Notes under the pieces: generated by a model
What the model was told of the DNA's origin: nothing
Databases searched by the model: none
Seen by the model: the letters and a program-made list of their open reading frames with translations, nothing else
Shown: piece after piece, positions 1 to 10,145 of the stretch
Layout: each line of letters begins with the position of its first letter
Numbering within the stretch: the stretch's first letter is position 1
Position numbers and translations under genes: made by a program
Source of the DNA: Pelecanus crispus
Lineage: Eukaryota > Chordata > Aves > Pelecaniformes > Pelecanidae
Length of the DNA: 64,000 nucleotides
NCBI RefSeq assembly: GCF_030463565.1
Contig: NC_134662.1
Span: 1,054,001-1,118,000, forward strand
Reading direction: 5' to 3'

Positions 1-225
1 GGGGGGGAGCTGCTCGTACTGGGAGGGTACAGTCATGAGACCTACCGGGACACCCACTTGATCCATGCCTACCAGCCTGGCACCCGGCGTTGGATCACCC
101 GGGGCACCTTGCCCCATGCCTATACTGACCTCCAGGCTTGTGTCCTCACTGTACCTACCACCTTGCGTGGCCCCAACTGCCTTGAAGACCCCTCAAGATC
201 ACCTGACACCCCCAATAATACTTAG
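1..225 (+). CDS. Kelch-repeat protein, C-terminal end (partial)
   Basis: The reading frame is open from base 1 and ends at TAG 223-225, giving the last 74 residues. The stretch LLVLGGYSHETYRDTHL followed by HAYQPGTRRW has the kelch-blade pattern: hydrophobic strand, Gly-Gly, Tyr, a spaced Trp. A second strand with ACVLTVP probably closes the propeller, and the tail is short and rich in Pro, Asn and Ser. Kelch propellers usually bind substrates, often as adaptors for cullin-3 ubiquitin ligases when joined to a BTB domain, but no BTB domain is visible because the window cuts the gene. I cannot name the family member. It runs toward the convergently oriented GP1BA. Confidence 0.7.
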   Translation, partial: GGELLVLGGYSHETYRDTHLIHAYQPGTRRWITRGTLPHAYTDLQACVLTVPTTLRGPNCLEDPSRSPDTPNNT

Positions 226-515
226 GGGGGGCTTAAAAGCTCTGCACCCCATACCAGGATCCCCAGGTAGCATCCATGGGCACCTCTATAGGACAAAATC
301 TCCCCCAGATCACTTCCCCACAATGGGTTCCTTCTGTGGTTTCCAGCACACACACACACCCCCCCGCCCAGGTACATGCCCTAGACTGTGGAGACACCGT
401 GGGACACAAAGACTCCCCACACTGCAACCCTGTGCCTCCAGGAATACTCACTCCCTTGCCCTGACCCCTTCACTGTGAGCTGGGGATCCCCCAATTTCCC
501 CCCACTCTTGGTTTG

Positions 516-521
516 AATAAA
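516..521 (+). terminator. Poly(A) signal AATAAA of the kelch gene
   Basis: A canonical AATAAA lies about 290 bases after the kelch stop codon, followed by a GT-rich stretch. The 3' UTR would run from 226 to about 540. It contains a short CA repeat followed by a C run near 348-366. Confidence 0.6.
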
Positions 522-1024
522 AGTGGCTCCTGAACTGCCCATCTGCGTCTTCTTGTTTCTGCTGGGGAGCCCAGACATCCAGGTGTTTCTCACAAGGAAC
601 AGGAGGAGAGCAGAAGACCAACAGCCTGAATGTCCTGGATGGGTGGTGGTGGGGACCAGGATTGCCTGGAATGCTTGGTCCCATGGGGAGCAGTGGGTGG
701 AGGGCACTGGGGCGCTGGATGCCTGTGTTCACTGGGCGTGGAGGAAGATGTGCATGTGTCTTGGGACTGAGAGGCATCTTGGGGTGCATGGGGGGACCTA
801 AGAGAGTCTTGGGGGTGCCAGGGTTTTGGGGTTCCTAGGTGGTTCTGGGAGGTCTTGGCTTCCTGGAGTGCTTGCCATGTGGAGAGGTGGGAGAAGCCTA
901 TGGAGGACTTGCAAGGAGAGGTGGCGGTAATGGAGATTCTGGGAGATATTGGGGCACCAGTGGTACCACTGAGGAGGGAATTGAGGGTCCTGGGATGTGT
1001 AGGGGATGTTGCAGGTTCTCATGG

Positions 1025-1640
1025 CTCCCTAAAACAGTATTTTAGATGTGGTCTAATGAGTGCTGAGCAGAGGGGGATAATCACTTCCCTTGGTCTACTG
1101 GCTATGCTCCTGTTAACCCAGCCCAGGTTTCTCTTGCTCTCTCTTTGCTGCCAGGGTGCACTGCTGTATCTTGTTCACCTGTCAACCAAGACAAACAGGT
1201 CCTTTTCTGTAGCTCTGTTCTCCAACCAGTCTGTCCCCCACTGGCACTGCTGTGCACTGTTGTGGTCTTCCTTCCAAGGTACAGGACTTTGCATCTGTCC
1301 TTGTTGACTTTCATCAGGTTTCTGTCAACCCATTTGTCCAGGGTGAATGGTGCTCCCTGAATGGTAGTCCTGTTGGAAGCATGTGAACTGATTCCTCCCA
1401 ACCTGGTGTCATCTGCCAACATGATAAAAGCACACTCGGTCAACTCCTCCATGTCATTTATAAAGATGTTAAACAGAAGAGTTTCCAGCACAGCCCCATT
1501 GTGGTACTCCACGTTACCAGCATCCAAGTGGAGTATGATCCATTAACCACTAGCCACTGGTCCTGACCTTTTTACCTGTCCAATTCTCCAGCTATTCAGA
1601 GCTTGATGGCCTAACCTGGATGCCATAACATTGTGGGAGA
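1025..1640 (-). mobile_element. CR1-like LINE fragment (reverse transcriptase part)
   Basis: Read on the minus strand, this encodes a decayed piece of a CR1-type reverse transcriptase: LFNIFINDMEEL, then an ADDTRLGG catalytic-loop remnant, then NLMKVNKDRCKVLYLGRK. The plus-strand text (GTGGTCTAATGAGTGCTGAG and onward) is the familiar complement of the same element. Both ends are missing and the frame is disturbed, so it is an inactive relic. Confidence 0.75.
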
Positions 1641-1835
1641 AGTGTCAAAAGGAAGTCAAGTCTCCTGGAGAGGTGAGAGCTGATGCATGCTGCCCCACCA
1701 CAGAGCCTAAGCACAAGAATGTGAGAAACAGCACAGTTACAAAACAAGAAAGAGCATCCTTAATCACCAACATTGCTATATAAGACCAGAAGGGGCTGAA
1801 AAATGTCCCAAGGTGTAGTAAAAGTATCTGACAAA

Positions 1836-1849
1836 GGGGGGGGGGGGGG
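1836..1849 (+). repeat. Poly-G run (14 G)
   Basis: Uninterrupted run of 14 guanines. Its exact length is unreliable in most sequencing data. Confidence 0.9.
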
Positions 1850-2852
1850 AGCAATGTAAAGAAACAGTTCAAACTGAAGTAATAGGGCTCTCTGGGGTCT
1901 CCCCAAGGCCACCCATGTGTCCCTTGGATGCTCTGAGTGTATCCCTATACCCCCTGAAAGTATAGTCCAAGGTCTCTTTGGCTGTTGCAGTCATCTCTAG
2001 AGTTGTTCAGAGGGATTCTGGGACAAATTTGGGGTCTCTGGGGCTATTCCTGTTGTCCCAGAAAAAAGGAAGAGAGTATGGTGGGGTCGGAGGACAGCAC
2101 CAACAGACAGACAAATGCTCGCTTACAAATGCAGAGCTTGCATGTCCACAGATGCACTAGCACACATGAGCTTGACTAGCAGGCACACTTGCATAGAAGG
2201 CTGCTCACCCCAGCTGGCCAAGCACAGGCACATGTACCCTGCTGTGGACCAATTAAGTAATCCGGCAGAAGGCCTGCTGACCCACAATAGCTGGACAATA
2301 CATTTGGGACAGTTAGAACTGGAACAACGTTTGAAACTGCAAAAGTGTTTCGTATGATCTAGTCACTGCATTTGTGCACCAGTGCTGGGGCCTACCATTT
2401 CACCTCCGCCAATGACAACCTCTGTCTCCTTCTCACACCTCCCAAAATGTTTTGGTGACTTCTGCACAGGTGGTCACAAAGTTTGGCCAGCCCCTGGATA
2501 TTTTGTCCTAGTGTGATCCCTTACAAGTCATGTTCATTGCCCTCTGAAGCCTTCCACCCTCCTCTCCCATTTCCAGCCATCCCATTATGGGTCATGCAGA
2601 GGCACTAACACCTACCATTTCCTGAACTTATGTGACAGTGGAACATGCTTTTCCCACGTGATTCAATCCCACAGTGAAGGATCATACATCCGGCGCAAAA
2701 GTCAGGAAGCTGGGTATAAGTGGACTTTTCCTCTTTATCTTCTCTATTACAAGTACTGAAGACAATTTTGTCATTCACTGTACCCTGTCAGGACTACAGG
2801 AGGTCCAATGAAATGAAACTAGCACCCATTTGAAATTCAGGCAAAGAGAATG

Positions 2853-2858
2853 TTTATT
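2853..2858 (-). terminator. Poly(A) signal of GP1BA
   Basis: TTTATT on the plus strand reads AATAAA on the minus strand, about 355 bases past the GP1BA stop codon. The 3' UTR would be roughly 2835-3211. Confidence 0.6.
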
Positions 2859-3211
2859 CTGTGATTAACAACCTGGCACTGAGTTGAAAGCGTAGCGCAT
2901 CTTTCTGTGTATCATTCCAATGGAAGCAGTTGGGACACAGAGTACAAAGCAAGCTCTGCTTTCCTCCACTCACCCTGAAACCAGGCAGTGTCAGCCCCAA
3001 ACTATCACTGACCAGTTTAGGACATCTTCTCCCCCTGCCAAGTACCCAAGTAATTATTTCAGATCTAGAAACCTCAGAGTGTGTGAGAGTAATACTAGGG
3101 GAAGGAGCTATATGGCTTCCCCCTCGGCAAGCAGAACTTTCCGTTGTAAAACAAGGGTACGTGAACCAGAGCCACAACCCTCCATCTCTTTCTCTGAATG
3201 TACAGAAGCAT

Positions 3212-5371
3212 TTACAAGCTGTTGCCAGCATATTTCACTCTGACATCACCAATGGCCTTGACACCCTTGTCCAGGCTGTAAGCAGAAGGGGTCCTCAGGG
3301 AGCTGAGGTTTGTGACCACCAGCTTCCTGGAGAAAGACTGGAACGAGGCATTCAGAGAACTGTGGTGGACCCACAGCTCCTTCGTGGTGCAGAAGGAGGA
3401 ACTTGTGGAAGAACTGTTCTGTATCCCCAGGTCTTTAATTGTGCAGTAAGTGACCTCAGGGCACAACTCCACTTCCTTGATGGTACAGAACATGGGGCGC
3501 TGGAGGGGGCTCCTGAAGCTGCTGAGATGCATCACAGGGCTTCTTGTCAACTCTCTCCACCTCAGCAGTGGATACTGCACCTCTTGGGTCTGCAGGGACC
3601 TGTGCCAGGAGGGCCGTCCCACCAGACACATCCACACCAGCCAGCCTGCTAGAGCCAGCATGGTCAGGACCAGCAGAGCCAAGGACGCCAGGTAGAGCAC
3701 CCAGTGCAATAGGCAGCAATGTCTTAGCACCCGCTGCCCCCACTGCAGACCCTCCCCACCTGCCCGCGAGCACAGCATGGGTGTGGCCAGTCCTGGGGTG
3801 GAGCACAGGCAGAGGGGCGGAGGCGCAGGTGGAGAGGAAGGTGCAGGCTGGGTGGAGCGTATGGTGTCCAGGGGAGCTCGTGGTGTTGGGGCATGAGTGG
3901 AAAGCACGGTGGTGGAGGCCACTGGTGTGGTCAGCGTCAGAGGAGGAGATGAAGATCTGACAATGGAAGAGGCCTCTAGCATGGCAGTAGAAGGCACTGC
4001 TGTGGAGGTGGTGGAAAACATGCCAGTGGACGCTATGAGAGTGGCGTAGGTGTTGGTAGTGCTGGCAGCAGGGGTGGTTTGGGGATGGCTGCTGGTGTTG
4101 CGAAGTCTGGTGCTCATAGTGGTTGGCAGCGAGGTGGTGGAGACAAGGGTGATGGATCTGTGCGGAGTGCTGGCTGGAGCAGCAATGAGGACAGCAGCAG
4201 TGCTGGGGGTCTGTGTGGGTGTGATGGTGGGACTGGCTGGCGCAGGAGTGGTGGTGTTGGCAGATCTGGTGCTTGCAGGCATCACAAGCAAAGTGCCTGC
4301 AGCAAGGGTAGAGCTACTGGGTGTGCTGAAGGGAGGTCTTTTGGTAGCAAGGGGAGGCCAGGTAACAGCACGGCTCATGGTAGTGTGCTCTTTGGGGAAG
4401 GGTGGATGTGAGGGGAAGAAAGTGATCATGGTCTCTTTCTCCATTGTTTCTTCCTCATCATCCTCCTCTTCATCCTCTTCCACATCCCCCACATCGCTGC
4501 AGTTGGGCTTGAAGTGGATGATGGGCTTCTGCCAATGCTCAGGGGGGCTGTGGCACAGCACCTTTTCAGGGGCGACCTCCACCTTTGTCTTCTCCAGGCC
4601 CCGCTCCGGCTGATAGACACTGTCCACGTTCCTAAGGATCCAGGTCCGCAGATAGCGCAGGTCGCAGTCGCAATGCCAGGGGTTCTCAGTGAGGAAGACG
4701 TATGCAAAGAATTGGTCCTTGGGGAAGAAGTCCTTGGGCAGCATCCGCAGGCGGTTCCCTGAGAGCCAGAGGGTCTCCAGGTTTTGCAGATCCTGCAGCA
4801 GCTCTTTGGGGAGCTCCTCCAGGAGGTTGTCTGAGAGGTCCAAGTACTTGAGTGCCTTCAGCCCTGCAAAGGCATCCTGGGGCAACGTCCGCAGCTGGTT
4901 CCCTCGCAGGTCCAGGTCCTGCAGCCGTGGCACAGTGTAGAAAGCCCCCGGGGCCAGTGTCACCAGGCTGTTGTGGGCCACGGCCAGGTGGGTGAGCGTA
5001 GGCAGGCCCTGCAGGGCGGGCAGGGCCCCCAGGGCATTGTGGGAGAGGATCAGCTCCCTCAGGGACGGCAGTGGCGACGTGGTGTGCAGAGCCACCAGCC
5101 CGTTGTTGGCCAGGTCTAGGTCCTGCAGCTGGGTGAGGGGCAGGAAGGCGGTGGTGGAGAGGGATGCCAGGTGGTTGGCACTGAGCAGCAGGATGCCCGT
5201 GTCTGCAGGCAGGTCTGGGGGCACCGCGCTGAGAGCCTGCCCCGTGCAGTTCACCTCCAGGAGATCCTTGACCTTGCTCATCTCTGATGGGCAGGGCTGG
5301 CCTGGGTTGGCAGTGCCGGCTGTGGGCAGCAGGGCCGGGAAGATGAGTGGGAGCAGGGCAAAGACCCACAT
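3212..5371 (-). CDS. GP1BA: Platelet/thrombocyte glycoprotein Ib alpha chain
   Basis: GP1BA is the von Willebrand factor-binding subunit of the GPIb-IX-V adhesion receptor. The frame encodes 719 residues (human about 650): signal peptide about 1-22; LRR N-cap with Cys27 and Cys42; leucine-rich repeats about 48-228; LRR C-cap 229-291 starting NPWHCDCDLRYLRTW; an acidic run 293-312; a Ser/Thr/Pro-rich mucin-like stalk about 315-515; a membrane segment about 552-586 preceded by the paired cysteines RHCCLLHW that in mammals bond to GPIb-beta; and a tail of about 130 residues ending YAGNSL, like the mammalian 14-3-3-binding C-terminus. The start was chosen because a splice acceptor (CTCTCCTTCAG) lies just before gccATG at 5371, matching the usual layout of a short non-coding first exon and a single coding exon. 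The frame stays open upstream to an ATG at 5470, but that part would be intron. Oddities: no Tyr in the acidic run, and two ITIM-like motifs in the tail. Confidence 0.95.
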   Translation of the reverse strand: MWVFALLPLIFPALLPTAGTANPGQPCPSEMSKVKDLLEVNCTGQALSAVPPDLPADTGILLLSANHLASLSTTAFLPLTQLQDLDLANNGLVALHTTSPLPSLRELILSHNALGALPALQGLPTLTHLAVAHNSLVTLAPGAFYTVPRLQDLDLRGNQLRTLPQDAFAGLKALKYLDLSDNLLEELPKELLQDLQNLETLWLSGNRLRMLPKDFFPKDQFFAYVFLTENPWHCDCDLRYLRTWILRNVDSVYQPERGLEKTKVEVAPEKVLCHSPPEHWQKPIIHFKPNCSDVGDVEEDEEEDDEEETMEKETMITFFPSHPPFPKEHTTMSRAVTWPPLATKRPPFSTPSSSTLAAGTLLVMPASTRSANTTTPAPASPTITPTQTPSTAAVLIAAPASTPHRSITLVSTTSLPTTMSTRLRNTSSHPQTTPAASTTNTYATLIASTGMFSTTSTAVPSTAMLEASSIVRSSSPPLTLTTPVASTTVLSTHAPTPRAPLDTIRSTQPAPSSPPAPPPLCLCSTPGLATPMLCSRAGGEGLQWGQRVLRHCCLLHWVLYLASLALLVLTMLALAGWLVWMCLVGRPSWHRSLQTQEVQYPLLRWRELTRSPVMHLSSFRSPLQRPMFCTIKEVELCPEVTYCTIKDLGIQNSSSTSSSFCTTKELWVHHSSLNASFQSFSRKLVVTNLSSLRTPSAYSLDKGVKAIGDVRVKYAGNSL

Positions 5372-8300
5372 GGCCTGAAGGAGAGAGCCAAGAGTCATGG
5401 GCACAGGCAGGCAGGCACCTACACATTGCCTTTCTTCCCACACAAGCACCATTTGCAGCAGAGCTGGCATTCCCCACTAGACCCTCTGGGAGCCCTCTGA
5501 GCCCCACAGCTCCTCTCTGGGAGGATGGAAGGGAGAGATGAGTCCCACACCTACTGCCAGCACCCACCCTGCCATCTCGTCCTTGGAGAGCAGCAGGCTC
5601 AGCAAGAAGACACCATCTCTGCCCTTTTGCTCACCTCACCCTCCTCCATGGGAGGGAGAACCCGATTCACGCACCTCCATGGTGGTGCCTCCTCCCCTGG
5701 AGTGGTATTGCTGCCCTCACCACTACAAAAGCAGTGGGTCCGTGGTGGTCATATCCCTGCATGCCCACACCCACCCCAGCCCAGAAAAGCCATGTGCTGG
5801 AAGAGGCTCCCTGAATATGCTCTTACCCAACACCAGCTGAGCCCTCTGCTTGATTCGGGTTCACAAGGTAGGAGCATGAATCATGTGAAAAGAGCTTCCC
5901 ATGCACAGATGTGGCTACCCCAAGTGCCCAGCCCCTGATGGACACCATTTCCCTGGGACTCACCCATGGACCCTCCAGCATTTGCTCTCCTGCTGCTTTG
6001 CGTCCCTCCTGCCGGAGGACTGAGTGCTGCTCTGGCAGCAGCGCTAGCAGCAGGGCTGCCCAGGCCCTCTATCAGCACGCACAGCTGTGGGAAGGGAGCT
6101 GCGGCTTCCTGAGCAGCCAAATCCATCTCCTGTTCTTCAGCACAGCTCTTGCTTTAACTGCGCTGCCACACCACCGTCTCCCTGGAAAAGTCTCAACCAG
6201 AGACTATTTCCATAATTTCTTGCCTCTGCACACTAAAGAAGGGAGGGTTGCACCTAGGAGGAGCCCTTGCATGTGCCCCTGTTCCCCAAGCCGCACCTTT
6301 TTACTTCCTAGGAAAAGGATCCCTTGATTAAATGTCTGCCCCTTCCTCTGCTTCAAGGCAGCTCTTCCTCAGCATGCTCTGTGTTTTGATCCTTGAGGCA
6401 CCTCAACCTTGGGACCACAGCCTAGTTGGCATACCAGTGAGGAACAGTTCATGCACATTACCTCAGCTAGTTGTCTGTGGTGTAGACGAAGGATCCTTTC
6501 TTTCTGGCTTGCCAGAAAATATGGGGATGGCTGTTCTGGAGAGCTGAGAGGCAGCTTTAACATTTGTGGGACAAGCCACAGCACAGACCAGGCAAGGAGA
6601 TTAGAGGCAGAGGAAGGAGCTCGGTTTTGCAATTCCTCATGCTGCCTGTTTCTGCAGCTGAGCTGTCTCCACTTCCCTGGCCCATAGGTCACTGCAGAGC
6701 ATCTTGGACTGCAGGGCTGGAGGGTCACCCAAAAGCTGCAAGGGGAGACACTACAGAGGAGGGGAGATATTGATTTTCTACTGGTTTTCCATTCTGTGGG
6801 TTGTGGTGGGTCAACCCCAGCCAGCAGCTAAGCATTCACCAGCCACTCACCCACTGCCTCTATAGTGGGACAGGTGAGAGAACTGGAAAAGCAAAAATGA
6901 GAAAAAAGACTTTGTGGGTCAACATAAAGACAGTTTAATGAGTGAAGGAAAGAGAGAGAGAGAAAAACAAGTGATGCAAAAGTGTTCACTCACCACTTCC
7001 CACCAGCAGATCAATGGCCAGCCAGTCCTCAAGTAATGGTACCTCAGAAAAACTTCTCCCCACCCCAAGTTTTATTGCTGAGCACGATGCTACATGGTAT
7101 GGAATATCCTTCTGGTCCATTGGGGTCAGCTGTTCCTCCTGTGTCCTCTCCCAGCCTCTCTCTCACCCCCAGCCCACTTGCTGCAGGGGCATTTTAGTTC
7201 AGCTTGTAGTAAGACAGCTGGAGGCAGCAGCAGCTGCAGAACTTGGGGGGCTGTTTTTTGGCTCTACATCAGTGATTTCCAACAGAAAGCAGGGGATAGG
7301 AAGGGAGAGAGCAAATGTAACCCTGTCCTCATAGGATCCCAGGGATTAAGCCTGCATGTGGTTTCCCCTCCTCCACAGCCCTACTCTTACACTCACCCTG
7401 GACCTATAGCATCCCCCACACCACCACTGGTTGGTCTTCCATGCCACAGTCCCACATTCCCAACCGATAGCCCTTACTATTGCTTCTGCCTCTCTGTCTC
7501 CCTTTTCCAGGTGGATGAATGCACTAGGACACTTGGACCTTCAAAAGGTCCTTCACCCCACCTGCTTCACTCTGTGAAGGAGAAGGAGCAGAAGACCCAA
7601 GAAGTCCACTGTGACAAACCTTACTGAAGGGGAAGGGGCATGCTGTACCAGAGGAAAGGGATGCCCAGGTCAGGAGTCATCTGCAGGCACACTCTTCCCA
7701 TGGCTGGTTACGAGCAGTGAGGAGGAGGCCAGGAGAGATCCTGGGGTCCTGACATCCAGGTGGGGAGAGCAAAGGAGCAGGGACGGTGTCTCCTTGCTGA
7801 ACCTGCTTCCCTCAGGCAAGAGGGAAATGAGGGCTACGTCAGCCATCCTGCTAGCAATGGTGCTTTTGCCCCACATTTGCAGTCCACTCTTTCCTTTCTG
7901 AGCTAGGTTCACCTTTTGTGTCCAGCCCATAAGCTTTCTCCCCTGCTCCAGAGCCTGTTCCCACACCCCAGGGGTCGATCTCCCATGAGGTTGTTGCCCC
8001 AACCTTGATTTCACCCACAGATGGTTTCGAGTGGGGGTTTGGAGGGAACAAGGTGATCCAGGCTGTTTCCCACTTCCTTTTGCACCTCACTAACACCATA
8101 TGTGACTCTGGGAAATAGGAAGCAGATCATGAGATGATGGTGCCTGAGGGTCATAGAAACATACAACTGCATTACCCCTGGCTTGAGGAGCGTGGTGCTC
8201 CTCCAGCGCAGAAAGCAGGATCTGTATCTTCACCTTCCCACCAGCCTTCTTTAGGGACACAAACATCTAAGCACTCTTCAGAGCCCTGTCAGCAGGGGTC

Positions 8301-9224
8301 ACCCTCATGCTTGCCTGTCCCTGTAGACTTGTGACACTGTTCACAGGGGGCTTTGGAGCGCTCTGTCACTGGGTCATTTGACAAGCCCCTCAGCTACCAC
8401 AGGCCTCAGCTGATTTGGCATCTGCTGCATCATGTGGGCTTGTGCATGGCAAGGAACAAAGCTGAGACGTGACCACCAGCTTCTGGGAGCATTACTCCTG
8501 GGGGCTGGGCAGGCCTGGAGAGAAAGGTGAAAGCCCTAGTAGCGTCTCTGAGCTGTTCCCTTTGGGGTCCTCCATGGTGGGAGGATGGAGCTGCCCTGGG
8601 CTGAGTATGAACAGACCTACCCTGGCACACACACAAGTGCATTCTCTTTCATTTCCGAGAAGCTCATGAATTCATCAGTAATGGTGAAGCCTTCCTTCCC
8701 TTGGGAAGGTCCATGCTTGCTGGACATCAGTTGAATGGGGGATCTGGTGCAAAAACATGTCTGGCCCCAGCGGAAGCACATACTTCTATCCTCCCCCTGT
8801 AGGTGGCAGTTTCCACTACAGCAAAAAAACATGCCTCAATATGAGATGCCCTTCTTCATACAAATTTGTGATTTATCCAGCTTCATTTCAGCCCACACGG
8901 GACATCCTGAGCCTGCTCCAGGCTCCTCAGCACTGTAAGCAAAAGCAGTTTTTCCTCTCCCAGAATGAGTGACCAAAGGTGGGATCCATCTCACAGTGTT
9001 AGATGTCTCCAGGTCACAGGTGAGCTTGTCACCTGGGCTTGTGCTGCAGGCAGGCACAGGGAGACAAGCACAACCATGGACCCATCCCACCGACATGCCT
9101 TTGTTGTCTCCTGCAGGATGCAGTGAACCATTTTATCAAAAGTGCCTGCAACTCCCCACAGGCTAAAAGGAGGTGGACACAATGCCTCAGACACAGACAT
9201 TTGGTGCTGACACACATACAGACA
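5372..9224. other. Intergenic region upstream of GP1BA
   Basis: It should contain the GP1BA promoter and non-coding first exon, which I could not place. An LTR fragment lies at about 6795-7200 and a short GA repeat near 6950-6962. Open frames here show no domain or splice support. Confidence 0.4.
6795..7200 (-). mobile_element. Endogenous retrovirus LTR fragment (avian type)
   Basis: The segment runs from a GGGTCAACCCCAGCCAGC block through AAAGACAGTTTAATGAGTG to CATGGTATGGAATATCC and GGTCAGCTGT. This order matches an LTR I remember as common in bird genomes, with its sense strand on minus (ATTAAA poly(A) signal near 6935). It seems to be truncated at the LTR 5' end, and no internal retroviral sequence lies next to it. 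The match is from memory. Confidence 0.6.
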
Positions 9225-9240
9225 ATCCTGCTGAAGTAAC

Positions 9241-9246
9241 TTTATT
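9241..9246 (-). terminator. Poly(A) signal of the butyrophilin-like gene
   Basis: TTTATT on plus is AATAAA on minus, about 385 bases past the stop codon of the butyrophilin-like gene. The 3' UTR would be about 9225-9630. Confidence 0.6.
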
Positions 9247-9630
9247 CTGTATATTTAAAAAGCGATCCCTGTTGCAGGAGTGTCTTTTCAGTGACGTATT
9301 GTTCAACAGGTAGAGAGTGAGGATGAAAGGTGACAGTCACAAGTTGTAATTAGGGAAATTCTGACCAAACATAAAGGGTTAATTCTTCCCCTTAGGAAGT
9401 GCAGCACCAGCACAGAGGTCCAGAGAGGTAATGAGATCTCCACCCTTGGAGATTCTACACAATTCAGCTGAACAAGGTCCAAAGACACCTAAGGCAGCTT
9501 TGAAGTCAGCCCTGCTGTGAGCAGGTGGCTGCAACAGAAATCTCCACAAGTTCCTTCCAACCTAAATCTTTCTGTGAGTCTGAACTTCTGAGGTCCCCTA
9601 AAAAAGCCTTATCTTACTCCCTCCCTTTCA

Positions 9631-10145
9631 TCAGGGCCACATTCTGAGCCATGTCCCAGGACCCAGCCAGATCCAAGGGTGGACTCTTATCCCCTCGAAT
9701 GATGCCAGTGGAAATGTGAAGATAGGAATCTCCTCATCAATACTGAAAAATGCCACCCGTCCCTCTTCATAATCCAGAGATACTCGGATCCGCTTCGGAG
9801 TCTGGATTTCAAGGAGAGTGCGATTAGGGGACGTAAGAGCTTGGAAGCGCCCTGCCCACTGCCCCACTGCCCAGATGCCCTCCTCAGGTTTGAACTCTAT
9901 CTCGCCCTTCCTTTTCACATCTTCTCGAGAGACCCCCACAGTCCATCCTCCTCCATCCACCGCCTCCACCTCCCAGTAGTATCTCCCTGAGGTGAAGCCT
10001 TCACGGCCCAGCACGCAGCGCCACGGGTTAAATCTCTCAGGCTTGTCGGGCACGTCCTGCCGTGTGTCTTCACGTTTCACGCTTTTGCAGTCATCAGACA
10101 GGACAAGGTCGCAGTGGGCTGTGTCTGGGTCCAGAATCACCTTCA
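9631..10145 (-). CDS. B30.2 (PRY-SPRY) exon of the butyrophilin-like gene
   Basis: The last exon codes 171 residues after TCTCCTGCAG|. The PRY part has VILDPDTAH, and the SPRY part has YYWEVEAVDGGGWTVGV, IWAVGQWAGRF and VSLDYEEGRVAFFS. It ends MWP and stops at TGA 9633-9631. Length and motifs are normal for the family. Confidence 0.95.

Larger units (their letters stand above)
541..2834. other. Intergenic region between convergent genes
   Basis: No exon could be supported here. It holds a CR1 fragment (about 1025-1640) and a run of 14 G at 1836-1849. The rest shows no recognised feature. Confidence 0.5.

Noticed and set aside
348-366. CA repeat and C run in the kelch 3' UTR as a regulatory site
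   Set aside because: Too short and too common to support a function.
4050-4613. Plus-strand open frame of 187 codons rich in Val, Leu and Ser
   Set aside because: It is the antisense of the GP1BA mucin-like and acidic regions; its Ser run is the complement of the Glu/Asp codons.
4686-5567. Second long minus-strand frame over the GP1BA LRR region
   Set aside because: Pro/Gly/Ala-rich shadow frame of the LRR coding sequence in GC-rich DNA; no domain.
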